The notes under the pieces: model-generated
The model's input: the letters and a program-made list of their open reading frames with translations, nothing else
Database searches by the model: none
What the model was told of the DNA's origin: nothing
Source of the DNA: CAZOOK01 sp964581385
GTDB taxonomy: Bacteria > Pseudomonadota > Gammaproteobacteria > Nevskiales > Nevskiaceae
Assembly (NCBI GenBank): GCA_964581385.1
Contig: CAZOOK010000009.1
Span: forward strand, 82,806-146,805
Direction: 5' to 3'
DNA: 64,000 nt
Program-made: the position numbers and the translations under genes
Shown: positions 42,002 to 50,815 of the stretch, piece by piece
How positions within the stretch are numbered: the first letter of the stretch is position 1
Layout of the letters: each line of letters opens with the position of its first letter

Positions 42002-42745
42002 TCAGCAGGAAGTGGCCCAAGTCATCAGCTTCGCAAAATTTTCCAGCGACAATAGATGCGCATATACGGCGCGCAACTCGTTGCGCCGCATCAGCATGCG
42101 CAATTCGCGCTCGCCGAGCGTTTTCAGCTTTTCCTCATCCACGCGATGCATTCCCTGCAGTCGCATCGGCGCGCCGTTGGTAGGCATCGCCACCGCGTCG
42201 AATGGCATCAGCAATCCGAACGCATCAAGACGGCGCACAAAGCCGCGCGTCTGCACGCGCACGCCTTCGAGGACTTCGATCAACTCCAGCATCGGCGCCC
42301 ATGCTGGAGCGGATTCGCCGCGGGCATCGAAGAATGGCTGCACGGACGGCGCCAGCCAGCTTTCTTCGACACAGATCAGTCGCTGTGGATCTTTCCCATC
42401 TGGTTGCGGCAGTTCGGCGACACAGAATGGATGCCGGCGTACGAAGGCCGGCAGGTAGTGATCGGGACGCCAGCGTCCATTCGCATCGATATACAGATTT
42501 TCACCGCTACGCAGACCGAGCACGGCGGCAGGAATATATTCTCCCTGCGCTGTATCGCGCACGAATACGACCGGATAATCGAGCGCAGCGCGTTGAATCT
42601 CCTGCGCGCCCAGGTACACGCTATTGAGACGGGAACACCACACCAGGCCGTAATCCGCGCGCAGGCCCAGGCCCGCGTGTTGTTCGCGATTGAATGGAAC
42701 TACCGAGGAATAGCCCGGTGGCGTGCCCAATCGCAGCGGCGTCAT
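42002..42745 (-). CDS. SapC family protein
   Basis: Cytoplasmic protein of 247 residues matching the SapC family (PF07277), named for an S-layer-associated gene. FNREQHAGLGLRADYG, YPVVFVRDTAQGEYIPAAVL and YLPAFVRRHPFCVAEL are the typical segments. Members often sit beside tryptophan halogenases, cupins or sulfotransferases, with unproved roles. A GTG at 42757 is an alternative start four codons upstream of the chosen ATG; a GAGG stands close to the ATG. Forms a two-gene unit with the downstream sulfotransferase. Confidence 0.85.
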   Translation of the reverse strand: MTPLRLGTPPGYSSVVPFNREQHAGLGLRADYGLVWCSRLNSVYLGAQEIQRAALDYPVVFVRDTAQGEYIPAAVLGLRSGENLYIDANGRWRPDHYLPAFVRRHPFCVAELPQPDGKDPQRLICVEESWLAPSVQPFFDARGESAPAWAPMLELIEVLEGVRVQTRGFVRRLDAFGLLMPFDAVAMPTNGAPMRLQGMHRVDEEKLKTLGERELRMLMRRNELRAVYAHLLSLENFAKLMTWATSC

Positions 42746-42929
42746 GACCTCGTTCACGGCGTTTTTGGGTCGGTTTTCATGCCGGGATGTTACGACGAAT
42801 CGGACGTTTGGATCGACGTGCGCGGGCTTGGGCCTGGAGCGAGGTTCTGAATGTGTGCATTACGGCGAGGCTCGACACTACGTTGGCATAATGTTGTGGG
42901 CATTGCCTGCCAAAGCCAAGTTACGCGGA

Positions 42930-43730
42930 CTATTTTTCCGGGTCGCCGCCACCCAACAGCTCGACCTCATGCTCCGATAGTACCCGCCAGTCACCTTTCG
43001 CCAGATCCCCAAGCGCCAGCGGCCCGATCGCCACGCGCACCAGCCGGAGCACTTCGAAACCCAGTGCGGCGAGCAGACGGCGGATATGGCGGTTGCGGCC
43101 TTCGTCGAGTATCACTTCGAGCCACGCATTTTTTCCGCCGGCGCGGAGCAGATTGGCGCTGCGTGCCGCGAGTTTTTCTCCGGCATCGGCCACGCCCGTG
43201 CGCATGGCTACAAGGGTGGCGGCATCGGGAATGCCAGCGACCTGCACGTGGTAAGTCTTTTCGAGTTTCGCGGCCGGGTCGGTGATGCGCGCTGCCCACA
43301 CCGTGTCGTTGCTCAGCAGCAACAGGCCCTCGCTGGCCTTATCGAGACGTCCGACCGGCCCCAGCCATGGTAGATCAGCACCTTCGAGCAGGCCGTAAAC
43401 CGTGGCACGACCGCGTTCGTCGTCGGCACTGACGACGATGCCGCGCGGCTTGTTGAGGACGATGTACGTTCGTGTTGCAGCTCGCACATCGACGCCATCG
43501 ACGGTGATGCGTTCATGCTTCGCGTCGGTGGGTCGTTCCGGGTTGCGCTCAGTGTGTCCGTTTACATCGACGCGCCCGGCGACGACCATCGCCGCGGCTT
43601 GGCTGCGTGAACACACACCGAGTTTGGAAAGCGCGCGGGCGAGGCCGTGGCGTGACACCGGCGATGCACCATGGCCGGATACCAGGGTCCTGCTTCGATG
43701 CGCGCGACGGGTATGGATTGATTTGCTCAT
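42930..43730 (-). CDS. RsuA/RluB/E/F-family rRNA pseudouridine synthase
   Basis: Isomerises a specific uridine of rRNA to pseudouridine. An S4 RNA-binding domain at about 28-90 starts HGLARALSKLGVCSRSQAAA. The catalytic Asp is in GPVGRLDKASEGLLLLSND near 140; EKTYHVQVAG and LDEGRNRHIRRLLAALGFEV follow as in the family. Length 266 residues. Which position it modifies cannot be decided here; it could be RluB- or RsuA-like. A basic N-terminal extension of about 25 residues is present. Confidence 0.92.
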   Translation of the reverse strand: MSKSIHTRRAHRSRTLVSGHGASPVSRHGLARALSKLGVCSRSQAAAMVVAGRVDVNGHTERNPERPTDAKHERITVDGVDVRAATRTYIVLNKPRGIVVSADDERGRATVYGLLEGADLPWLGPVGRLDKASEGLLLLSNDTVWAARITDPAAKLEKTYHVQVAGIPDAATLVAMRTGVADAGEKLAARSANLLRAGGKNAWLEVILDEGRNRHIRRLLAALGFEVLRLVRVAIGPLALGDLAKGDWRVLSEHEVELLGGGDPEK

Positions 43731-43967
43731 CGACCCAATTCCGGGGCTGTCGGAAACGCAGACAAGTCACTTCGGTGGCGGCGGATCGCAATCGCCTTGT
43801 CTACTTTATCGAGCACAGAGTACGGCAACCCGTCACCGAACGGGAAAGGATGCCAGGATTAGCGCTGCTTATCGATGTCGCCGGGAAGTTGGGAGCCTTG
43901 TTCATTTCCCTCGAGCCCGACAGACTGGCATTCTTCGACGCGGTCGTTCGGAAGCGCTCTTCGCGAA

Positions 43968-44723
43968 ATGAAATCCTCCCACCTTATGACCGCGGTACTG
44001 TTGGTGTTCACCGCCCCGGCTTTGGCCGATACGCCTGGGTTCGATCGTCCCGGCATCGCGTTTTCCACAAGTATTGTTCCAGCAGGCAGTTTCGCCTGGG
44101 AGCAGGGTCTGCCTGATGTCGTGCGTGACAGCAGTGACGGCACCAAGACAACTTTATACGCAGCGACGACTCGCATCCGCGCAGGCCTGGGCGAACATCT
44201 GGAAATGCAGATCGATACGGCTTTGTTCAATCATTTGGACACCAGCAGCGCGGACACAACGAATTCTGACGAGGGTTACGGTGATACCGGTCTGGCCTTA
44301 AAAGTAGCGCTTCCGTCGAACTCCTCCCGCTTCTCGTGGGCGGCATTGGGCAGAGTTTCATTCGCAACCGGCAAAGCGCCGTTCACCGCCGGACAGGCCC
44401 AGTATTCTCTGGGTACCGCGGCGGGCTGGAATCTTAACGATACGCACGTAGTTGGCTTCTATGCCGACTTCGATCATGGCAACGGACAAAACAGTTACAC
44501 GCTGTCGCCGAGCTTCAGCTTTCCGGTCATCGACACGGTCGCTGTATTTTTGGAAGCAGGCGTCACCTATGCCGACCAGTCGCCGGATGATCTGGTCGCG
44601 GGTGGTGGCCTGACCTGGATGGTGACGCCCATTGTTCAGTTGGATCTCTATGCCGACTGGGGGCTTACCTCCAGCAGCACCGATCTTGCAATGGGAATTG
44701 GGGTGTCGGCGTTCTTCAAGTGA
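43968..44723 (+). CDS. Outer-membrane transporter-like protein (phenol MetA-type barrel)
   Basis: Predicted outer-membrane beta-barrel of 251 residues, signal peptide ending PALAD. It begins GFDRPGIAFSTSIVPAGSFAWEQGLPDV and alternates amphipathic strands, ending in Phe (VSAFFK). The pattern matches the PF13557-like transporters often named after a phenol degradation operon without proof of function. The start at 43968 leaves a clean signal peptide; upstream frame is unused. It is solitary, before yajQ. Confidence 0.75.
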   Translation: MKSSHLMTAVLLVFTAPALADTPGFDRPGIAFSTSIVPAGSFAWEQGLPDVVRDSSDGTKTTLYAATTRIRAGLGEHLEMQIDTALFNHLDTSSADTTNSDEGYGDTGLALKVALPSNSSRFSWAALGRVSFATGKAPFTAGQAQYSLGTAAGWNLNDTHVVGFYADFDHGNGQNSYTLSPSFSFPVIDTVAVFLEAGVTYADQSPDDLVAGGGLTWMVTPIVQLDLYADWGLTSSSTDLAMGIGVSAFFK

Positions 44724-44849
44724 GCGGTTGATCGATAATTTCGTGGATCAGTCCGAGTCGTTGGGAAGGAGGACACCGTTTTGTCTATGGTAAAGGCGCT
44801 TAAAAACGCCAATACTCTTGTACGAACATGAAGCTGCACCGGCGACGCC

Positions 44850-45332
44850 ATGCCCTCATTCGACATTGTCTCAAAGGCTGACAAGCACGAACTCGATAAC
44901 GCGGTGGACCAAGCCAACCGCGATCTCGAAAACCGCTATGACCTGCGCGGCACCGGCGCACGCTTCGAGCTGGAAGATTTTGTGGTGACGCAGTTTGCGC
45001 CAAGCGAGTATCAACTGGAGCAGTTGCTCGACATCCTGCGCATTCGGTTAGCCAAGCGTGGCATCGACTTGCGATGCCTGGATCTTGCCGAGGTGGAGAG
45101 CAATCTCGCTGAAGCACGACAAAGGATTACGATCAAGCAGGGGATTGAGCAGGCGCAGGCCAAAAAGATCATCGCCAAACTCAAAGAGGCCAAACTCAAG
45201 GTTGATGCTCAAATCAACGGTGACAAGTTGCGGGTCAGCGGCAAGAAACGTGACGATTTGCAACTTGCCATTGCGCTCCTGCGCAAGAGCGATTTTGAGC
45301 TGCCGCTGCAGTTCGAGAATTTCCGCGACTAA
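44850..45332 (+). CDS. yajQ: YajQ-family nucleotide-binding protein
   Basis: Small cytoplasmic protein of 160 residues, UPF0234 family. MPSFDIVSKADKHELDNAVD is the family N-terminus, with the paired alpha/beta domains, DLRGTGARFELED, and VSGKKRDDLQLAIALLRK near the end. The Xanthomonas homologue binds cyclic di-GMP and acts on transcription; that role is taken from the family, not seen here. The downstream 124-residue gene begins 75 bp later. Confidence 0.95.
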   Translation: MPSFDIVSKADKHELDNAVDQANRDLENRYDLRGTGARFELEDFVVTQFAPSEYQLEQLLDILRIRLAKRGIDLRCLDLAEVESNLAEARQRITIKQGIEQAQAKKIIAKLKEAKLKVDAQINGDKLRVSGKKRDDLQLAIALLRKSDFELPLQFENFRD

Positions 45333-45407
45333 CAGGCGCTTGTCGTTCGTCAGCCCGGTAATATTTGATTCGCGTACACTCATGCTCCGTCTTCAGGAGT
45401 AGCGGCC

Positions 45408-45782
45408 ATGGCTCAGCTAATCAAGCTTGCGGGCTGGCTCGATCCGGAACATCCCGCCATTCAGAAAGAGGCGGGACTGCAATTTCGATTGAAGCTGTCC
45501 GAGATTCCCCTGTCGCCCTGGAAGAAGGGTTTTTCCGAGTTGAGCAGGAATCAAAAGCCGACGGTCACCATTGAGCAGGATGTGATGATCCTGAACTGTG
45601 AGGTTGTGGAGATCGAAGCCGCGGTCGACAGAATCAAGCAGTGGCTGCGCAAGGCCAATGAAACGATCAGCCGCGACGAGCGTGCAGTCGAGGAGCGGGT
45701 CGCGCGCCAGATGCTTGAGAGCGAGACGCAGAGAGCTCAGATTCTGGCCGCGGTAAAAAATATCCGCTTCGATGACGTCTAA
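45408..45782 (+). CDS. Hypothetical protein, 124 aa
   Basis: Not recognised. Soluble, charged, without signal peptide. About 1-50 looks like an alpha/beta segment (LAGWLDPEHPAIQKEAGLQF), and about 60-115 forms a helix with Arg/Glu heptads (VDRIKQWLRKANETISRDER), possibly a coiled coil. A GGAGTAG just before the ATG could be its ribosome site. It follows yajQ on the same strand and may be co-transcribed. Confidence 0.6.
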   Translation: MAQLIKLAGWLDPEHPAIQKEAGLQFRLKLSEIPLSPWKKGFSELSRNQKPTVTIEQDVMILNCEVVEIEAAVDRIKQWLRKANETISRDERAVEERVARQMLESETQRAQILAAVKNIRFDDV

Positions 45783-46042
45783 GTCTCGACCGCCGCACGT
45801 GATCCAAGCACGGTCGGCGCATTAAGCGCATGCTGGTGAACGCCGGCGCTGGCGTGAATCAGGCGCAATCCGATGGCCCCCCGACAACCTGCTGTATCCG
45901 TTGCGTATATCCATATACTCCGGCCGAATCGCGTCTGCGCGACGGGCCTGAGGGCACGCTCGATTTCGCGCGGTGACCAACTTTGAACGTGCCAAGCACC
46001 ATGACCAAAAAAATAAATCCCCCCTCAAAGAACGGCGCGACG

Positions 46043-46810
46043 ATGCGTCTACTGATGGAGGACGAGCCATCGGCCGTAACGGTGGAGCGTCCAGGCGGGA
46101 CTTCGGATTTCATACTGGCTTGCGACCATGCCAGCCGTCAGATTCCGCGGACGCTGGGTACGCTGGGTCTGTCGGAGACGGAATTGTCCAGTCACATCGC
46201 CTGGGACATTGGCGCAGCCGGCGTGGCGAGGCTGTTGGCCGAAAGGCTCGACGCGACTCTGATCATGCAGAATTATTCGCGCCTGGTGATCGACTGCAAT
46301 CGACCGCCCGCTGCATCCGATTCAATCCCGAGCCGCACTGAGTGGGGGCAAATAAGTGGCAACGAACACCTCAGTCCGGCCGAAATCGTCGCCCGTACGG
46401 GAGAGATCTTCACGCCTTATCACGATGAGCTGCGCACGATTCTGGACCAGCGGCAGCGTGATCGCAGGCAAACGCTGCTGGTTGCGGTGCATAGCTTTAC
46501 GCCAACGTACCGCGGCGAGTCCCGGCCCTGGCATATCGGGGTGATGTATCGCCACGATGCGCGGCTAGCGGCCGCACTGCTCAAGCTGTTGCGTAAGGAT
46601 GAACGCTTGCAGGTAGGAGATAACGAGCCCTACGCGATCGACGATGACAGCGACTACACCCTGCCGCTGCATGGCGAGTCGCGCGGCATTGCGCATGTTG
46701 GGCTAGAGATCCGCCAGGACCTGATCGCTGACGAAGCAGGGCAGAAGACTTGGGCTGGACGGCTTGCGAGCCTGCTGAAGCAGGCAGCGGGAATGTTGAC
46801 CGACGGTTGA
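46043..46810 (+). CDS. N-formylglutamate amidohydrolase family protein
   Basis: Predicted to hydrolyse N-formylglutamate or a similar N-acyl amino acid, as in histidine degradation. The LACDHASRQIPRTL motif with its metal His, the HIAWDIGAAGVARLL block, the NYSRLVIDCNRPP loop and VAVHSFTPTY are typical. Length 255 residues. Upstream in-frame starts (TTG 45983, ATG 46001) are possible, but the Met at 46043 gives MRLLMEDEPSAV, which matches the usual N-terminus. No hut genes are adjacent, so the substrate is open. Confidence 0.88.
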   Translation: MRLLMEDEPSAVTVERPGGTSDFILACDHASRQIPRTLGTLGLSETELSSHIAWDIGAAGVARLLAERLDATLIMQNYSRLVIDCNRPPAASDSIPSRTEWGQISGNEHLSPAEIVARTGEIFTPYHDELRTILDQRQRDRRQTLLVAVHSFTPTYRGESRPWHIGVMYRHDARLAAALLKLLRKDERLQVGDNEPYAIDDDSDYTLPLHGESRGIAHVGLEIRQDLIADEAGQKTWAGRLASLLKQAAGMLTDG

Positions 46811-46942
46811 TTCGGGGGCCGGGGCATTTTTCTTCCCTCGCTGAACGAGAACTCGATCAGGGCGGTCAAAGGCTAAGTCCGACGAGTAACAGTACGAGTC
46901 AGTGGAGCGTGTCGCGCTCTTCTTTATAGCGAGGGTGAAGCA

Positions 46943-47749
46943 ATGCAAATCCGGGCAGGCTACGAACTGATCTACGATTTTCCCAAGCCTACGCCGCTGA
47001 TTCTGACGTTGAATATCCACTACAGCCGGGCCTCCGATCTGATCCGGCCGGATCACCTCATTACCAATCCGTCGGTCCCGATCTCGTCGTACCGCGACGG
47101 GTTCGGCAATTGGTGTACCCGTCTGGTTGCACCGAAGGGCAAGCTGCGATTGTCGGCGGATGCCATCGTGCAGGACTCCGGCCTGCCCGAGGTCACGGTG
47201 CATGACGCCCGTCAGCATGAAGTTCAGAACCTGCCGGAGGAGACGCTGGTATTCCTGTTGGGCAGTCGATATTGCGAGACCGATCGGCTTTCCGAAGCGG
47301 CCTGGGACTTGTTTTCAAAAACACCGCTTGGCTGGGCAAGAGTGCAGGCGATTTGCGATTTCGTGCATAACCATTTGGTGTTCGGTTATCAGCACGCCAG
47401 TGCTACCAAGACTGCGCTGCAGGCTTATACCGATCGAACCGGCGTGTGCCGCGATTACGCGCACCTCGCGATTGCGTTCTGCCGCTGCATGAACATACCG
47501 GCGCGCTATTGCACCGGCTATCTCGGTGATATCGGCATGCCGCCGCCCTATGCGCCAATGGATTTTTCTGGCTGGTTCGACGCGTATCTGGGTGGCACTT
47601 GGTACACCTTCGATGCGCGCAACAACCAGCCGCGCATCGGACGTATCCTGATCGCCCGTGGCCGCGACGCCGCGGACGTTGCCATCAGTACGGCGTTCGG
47701 CGCGAACACGCTGGAGAGCTTTAAGGTGTGGACCGATCAAATCGCTTAG
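46943..47749 (+). CDS. Transglutaminase-like family protein
   Basis: Cytoplasmic transglutaminase/protease-fold protein of 268 residues. The catalytic Cys is in RTGVCRDYAHLAIAFCR near 170, followed by the His/Asp pair in DFSGWFDAYLGGTWYTFDAR. The N-terminal part (YDFPKPTPLILTLNIHYSRA) is a beta-sandwich found in this group (COG1305). Actual cross-linking activity is unproved; many act as peptidases. Its TAG stop lies inside repeat copy C, so its last residues could derive from that insertion. Confidence 0.88.
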   Translation: MQIRAGYELIYDFPKPTPLILTLNIHYSRASDLIRPDHLITNPSVPISSYRDGFGNWCTRLVAPKGKLRLSADAIVQDSGLPEVTVHDARQHEVQNLPEETLVFLLGSRYCETDRLSEAAWDLFSKTPLGWARVQAICDFVHNHLVFGYQHASATKTALQAYTDRTGVCRDYAHLAIAFCRCMNIPARYCTGYLGDIGMPPPYAPMDFSGWFDAYLGGTWYTFDARNNQPRIGRILIARGRDAADVAISTAFGANTLESFKVWTDQIA

Positions 47750-47804
47750 GGCCTGCCGACAGCGATCTGATCGCAACGACCAAATCATTGTCGGTAGGCG
47801 CTAA
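47746..47804. repeat. Dispersed palindromic repeat, copy C
   Basis: Arms TTAGGGCCTGCCGACA (47746-47761) and TGTCGGTAGGCGCTAA (47789-47804) pair in 14 of 16 positions. The left arm begins with TTAGGGCCTG as in copy B and contains the TAG stop of the transglutaminase gene. It is less like the other copies inside. It may also act as a hairpin at the end of that message. Confidence 0.65.
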
Positions 47805-48062
47805 AACGCCCCGCCGGTTTCGCCCCGCTGCGCTCCGCAAAGTGCAAGAAGATAAGCGCATTCAAGTTCCTGGACGATTGTCGATTCGACAAACACGCTG
47901 GGTTGGCATACTATCCGCCCCGCAGTCGTGTCAAGTAGTGTTATCAGCGTGGTTTCCCGCCGCTTTCATTCAGCAGCATGTAATCTCCAAAGATGCGTCC
48001 TTGATCGCTGGCCCATTTACGGGCGGGTTGCCCGTTTTCTCAATCGCAATAGGAATGTATTC
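47750..48062 (+). other. Leader region of cspA
   Basis: No gene is supported in these 313 bases. They hold repeat copy C, the predicted cspA promoter, and about 140 nt that would be the cspA 5' untranslated region, as is usual for cold-shock genes. Confidence 0.6.
47886..47914 (+). promoter_or_regulatory. Predicted sigma-70 promoter of cspA
   Basis: TCGACA (-35, 47886-47891) and TACTAT (-10, 47909-47914) are separated by 17 bp. The -35 overlaps a 7+1+7 palindrome, TTGTCGATTCGACAA (47878-47892). A start near 47921 would leave a leader of about 142 nt. Confidence 0.6.
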
Positions 48063-48275
48063 ATGAGCAATGTTTCCACCGGCAACGTGAAGTGGTTCAA
48101 CGACGCCAAGGGCTTCGGCTTCATCACGCCGACAGATGGTGGCGAAGACCTCTTCGCCCACTTCAAGGAGATCCAAGGTGATGGCTTCAAGAGCCTCGCC
48201 GAGGGTCAGCGCGTCGAGTACGTCGCCGCGCGTGGTCCCAAGGGCATGCAGGCGACGAAGATTCGTCCCCTCTAA
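48063..48275 (+). CDS. cspA: Cold-shock protein, CspA family
   Basis: RNA chaperone of 70 residues, a single cold-shock domain. GNVKWFNDAKGFGFITP carries RNP1 and DLFAHFKEIQ the RNP2 region; the C-terminal strand RGPKGMQATKIRPL is normal. A long upstream frame to 47928 is ignored. The gene has its own promoter with a long leader and a strong terminator, so it is a single unit. Confidence 0.95.
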   Translation: MSNVSTGNVKWFNDAKGFGFITPTDGGEDLFAHFKEIQGDGFKSLAEGQRVEYVAARGPKGMQATKIRPL

Positions 48276-48292
48276 GTAGTCTCGAGTAGGTC

Positions 48293-48322
48293 AAAACCGC
48301 GGCTTCGGCCGCGGTTTTTTTT
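48293..48322 (+). terminator. Rho-independent terminator after cspA
   Basis: AACCGCGGC and GCCGCGGTT form a 9-bp stem around a TTCG tetraloop (48295-48316), followed by a run of eight T. Confidence 0.93.
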
Positions 48323-48351
48323 GCGGCCGGCCGGCTTGCTATCTACCGGCT

Positions 48352-49962
48352 TTAGAAGACCGGCGTATTAGGGCCAATAAAAAACGGCCCACTGTTGAAC
48401 GTCGAGAACACCGTTCTATAAACCGGGCTGCCCGACGCGGAAGTCTTCGTCGGCGACACAGCGATCGGGAATTGTCCGGCAGCCCAATCGATCGAAGGAT
48501 TGGCGGCGATCGCGACTTTCCAGAGCAGTTGCCCTTGCGGCGGGGTGACGTCAATTGACGTTACGTACACCGGCCGGCGGCTTCCAAAACCGTTGAATGC
48601 GCCAAGCGTCAGGGCAACGTCGCCCGAGCTCGATTTCGATACGTTAATGGTCGATGATGGCGCATAGTGCAAATTGACGGGATCGCCGCTGACCATCGGA
48701 GTCAAATCGACCCACGGCTGATTGTTTTTGCCGTCGCCCTGCACGATCTTTCCGTCGGAGGCACGAAGACGGATCAGACAATTGAAGTACGGGGTGGTGG
48801 TGTCGCCCGGTGTGAGGGTCGTGCAATTCTGATTGGTAATACTGGTATCGGTCGGGAATATCCAGAAAGTGCCGGAACCGTCCTGGAGATCGCTGCGCAA
48901 ATCGCGCGCGGCGGCCGCTACGAAACGTGACTTGTTGAACGGCTGCTGCCACACCGCGCTGGGAGTGATACCGCCGCCGTCGGTTACACCAATGAAATAG
49001 CCCACGCTGTTGATGCTGTCGTGCGCATCAAAAAAGATCTGGTTTTGATTGCTATTGTTTTTGATGAGCAGCGGGCTCGATTCGGCGTCGCTGGCGAGAT
49101 TGTCGCCGTCACCGTAGTGCCACGCCGAAATGGTGATGTGTCCGGTCACATCGATATCCAGCGCTTGCAGCCGGCCATAACCAGCCTGTGCGCACCCGCC
49201 CTGTTTGGGCGGGCAGACGCCCGACATGACTAGGTAAACCCTTGAATTCTGCTGGTCAACAGTGGGTGTGTTCGCGGTTTCGAACGCCACTGTGCTTCCC
49301 TTCACCGTGGCGGTGACGAACGCGTAGTCGAGCAGGGTTGGTGTGCCGGAAATATCCCATGTCGACACCGGACAGGCGGTTTCATTGGCTTTGCAGATCG
49401 TTGCAAGCAGGACAATGTGGTCGTTGACCATGACCGGGCTGATCGGAATGCCTCCAAGCCGCTTGCCGGCGGCATTCACCAGACGCTGTTTCCCGAGGAT
49501 GTTGTTGGTGGCGCCCGCCTTGAAGATCGCGATGTAGTTGTCATCGACGGCAAGCACGGTCCCGTTGTTGAAAACGATCGGTGCCGAGCCCCATGCAAAA
49601 CTATCCAGCAACGACGAGGCGTCGTTAAACAGTTCGTTGCCGTCGCCGTCATAGACGCGCAGATTGATCGGCGCGGTGCTCGTGCCGCCGCCGCTGAATG
49701 TACAAGCAACCATACTGGTTTTCGATGCTCCGATTCCGACATTCTGATTGGCTGAGCACCCCAATCCAGTTCCGCTTCCGAAACCTTGCCGGATGGCTTT
49801 ATAAGCAGCGCCGCTCGACGGGACGATCGATTGCGTCTGCCCCGACAATTGCGGACCACAGTGCGCCATCCAGCAGCCGGCCGACGGTGGCGATGATGCC
49901 GCCCAAACCGACGCGGAGGTCAGCATCGATGCATATAAGCCTGCTCTTAAAACAGGGGTCAT
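48352..49962 (-). CDS. Secreted beta-propeller-like hypothetical protein
   Basis: Exported protein of 536 residues, signal peptide ending SVWAA. The body has repeated blade-like segments of the PQQ/WD type: LAVDDNYIAIFKAG, PVMVNDHIVLLATIC, VYLVMSGVCPPKQ, QIFFDAHDSINSVGYFIGV, and several Cys pairs. No enzyme motif was seen. It lies 45 bp after the FecR-like gene and is the last member of the TPS operon, so an extracellular or surface role linked to the adhesin is plausible. Confidence 0.7.
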   Translation of the reverse strand: MTPVLRAGLYASMLTSASVWAASSPPSAGCWMAHCGPQLSGQTQSIVPSSGAAYKAIRQGFGSGTGLGCSANQNVGIGASKTSMVACTFSGGGTSTAPINLRVYDGDGNELFNDASSLLDSFAWGSAPIVFNNGTVLAVDDNYIAIFKAGATNNILGKQRLVNAAGKRLGGIPISPVMVNDHIVLLATICKANETACPVSTWDISGTPTLLDYAFVTATVKGSTVAFETANTPTVDQQNSRVYLVMSGVCPPKQGGCAQAGYGRLQALDIDVTGHITISAWHYGDGDNLASDAESSPLLIKNNSNQNQIFFDAHDSINSVGYFIGVTDGGGITPSAVWQQPFNKSRFVAAAARDLRSDLQDGSGTFWIFPTDTSITNQNCTTLTPGDTTTPYFNCLIRLRASDGKIVQGDGKNNQPWVDLTPMVSGDPVNLHYAPSSTINVSKSSSGDVALTLGAFNGFGSRRPVYVTSIDVTPPQGQLLWKVAIAANPSIDWAAGQFPIAVSPTKTSASGSPVYRTVFSTFNSGPFFIGPNTPVF

Positions 49963-50007
49963 GGCTCGTTTCTCATGGATCGCAGCGTCTCGCCGGATTA
50001 GTTGGGG

Positions 50008-50802
50008 CTAATCCGCGCAAGACTTCGGATCCGGTAGTGGATCGACGCGCAGGAATGTCGGTTCTCTACTCAGCGCAAGTTCCTGGCCTTCGGCGGTGGT
50101 CAGGAGGTACTGGCCCGCGCTGATTTCGGTGCAGCTGTTGCTGCTGTCGTTCTTTTGCAGCTGATCGGGGCATAACTGCTTATTTCCCACTGCGATGCGT
50201 CCGTGAACAACGCCGGCAACCAATCCGCCTTCCGCATGTGCGCCGGACGGCAGTGCAGCCGCGATCACCGGATCTTTTGCGCAGGCGGCGTCGCAGATCA
50301 CGGCGACGTAATCGGTACCCCGCACGCCGACCGTCGCGACCGGCGTCTGTATCCGATATTGCTGATGGTGAGCTTTACCGATGCCACCACTGACCGCTCG
50401 AAATCCGCCCTTCAACAGTTCGAAGAAAGCGCGCGAATTCGAGTCGTCCGGCATGGCGGCAGCCGGTGCGGCGGACGCCGCCGTGTTCCATGAGGCGAGG
50501 TTGTTATGCGTGTCCTGGAAATCCGCAATCCGGAAGCGGCTGCCGGGCCGTAGCACGACCAGGCCGCCGTCCGAGAACTTCAGGCCGAGGATCGTTGCTG
50601 GTCCAGTGCTGACGGTGTCGCCGGAATAGACGGCATAGCCGTGCGCTAGCGCGCGAACCGTACCATCGCTGGTGGCGGCGGTTCCTTCGCCTTTGAGCAG
50701 GGTGACGTAGGCCGCGGGGGGCGGCGCGGCGATCGCAATGCCGTACAGATTAAACAGCAGCAGTGCTGCCGTGCACAGAAGAAAACAATTCATGGATTTC
50801 AT
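50008..50802 (-). CDS. Exported FecR-domain protein
   Basis: Secreted FecR-domain protein of 264 residues. The start at 50802 has AAGGAG at the right distance and opens a signal peptide ending IAIAA; a longer frame upstream lies in tpsA. The FecR block begins GYAVYSGDTVSTGPATILGL, with KFSDGGLVVLRPGSRFRI and IQTPVATVGVRGTDYVAVIC. This is the type found in surface proteins, not the anti-sigma factor FecR; there is no N-terminal cytoplasmic domain or FecI. It is 13 bp behind tpsA. Its C-terminus reads CAD, recalling the CD end of TpsA. Confidence 0.85.
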   Translation of the reverse strand: MKSMNCFLLCTAALLLFNLYGIAIAAPPPAAYVTLLKGEGTAATSDGTVRALAHGYAVYSGDTVSTGPATILGLKFSDGGLVVLRPGSRFRIADFQDTHNNLASWNTAASAAPAAAMPDDSNSRAFFELLKGGFRAVSGGIGKAHHQQYRIQTPVATVGVRGTDYVAVICDAACAKDPVIAAALPSGAHAEGGLVAGVVHGRIAVGNKQLCPDQLQKNDSSNSCTEISAGQYLLTTAEGQELALSREPTFLRVDPLPDPKSCAD

Positions 50803-50815
50803 GGGGTGCTCCTTT

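Noticed and set aside
50008..50802. Reading the FecR-domain protein as an anti-sigma factor
   Set aside because: It has a signal peptide, no cytoplasmic domain and no sigma factor gene beside it.
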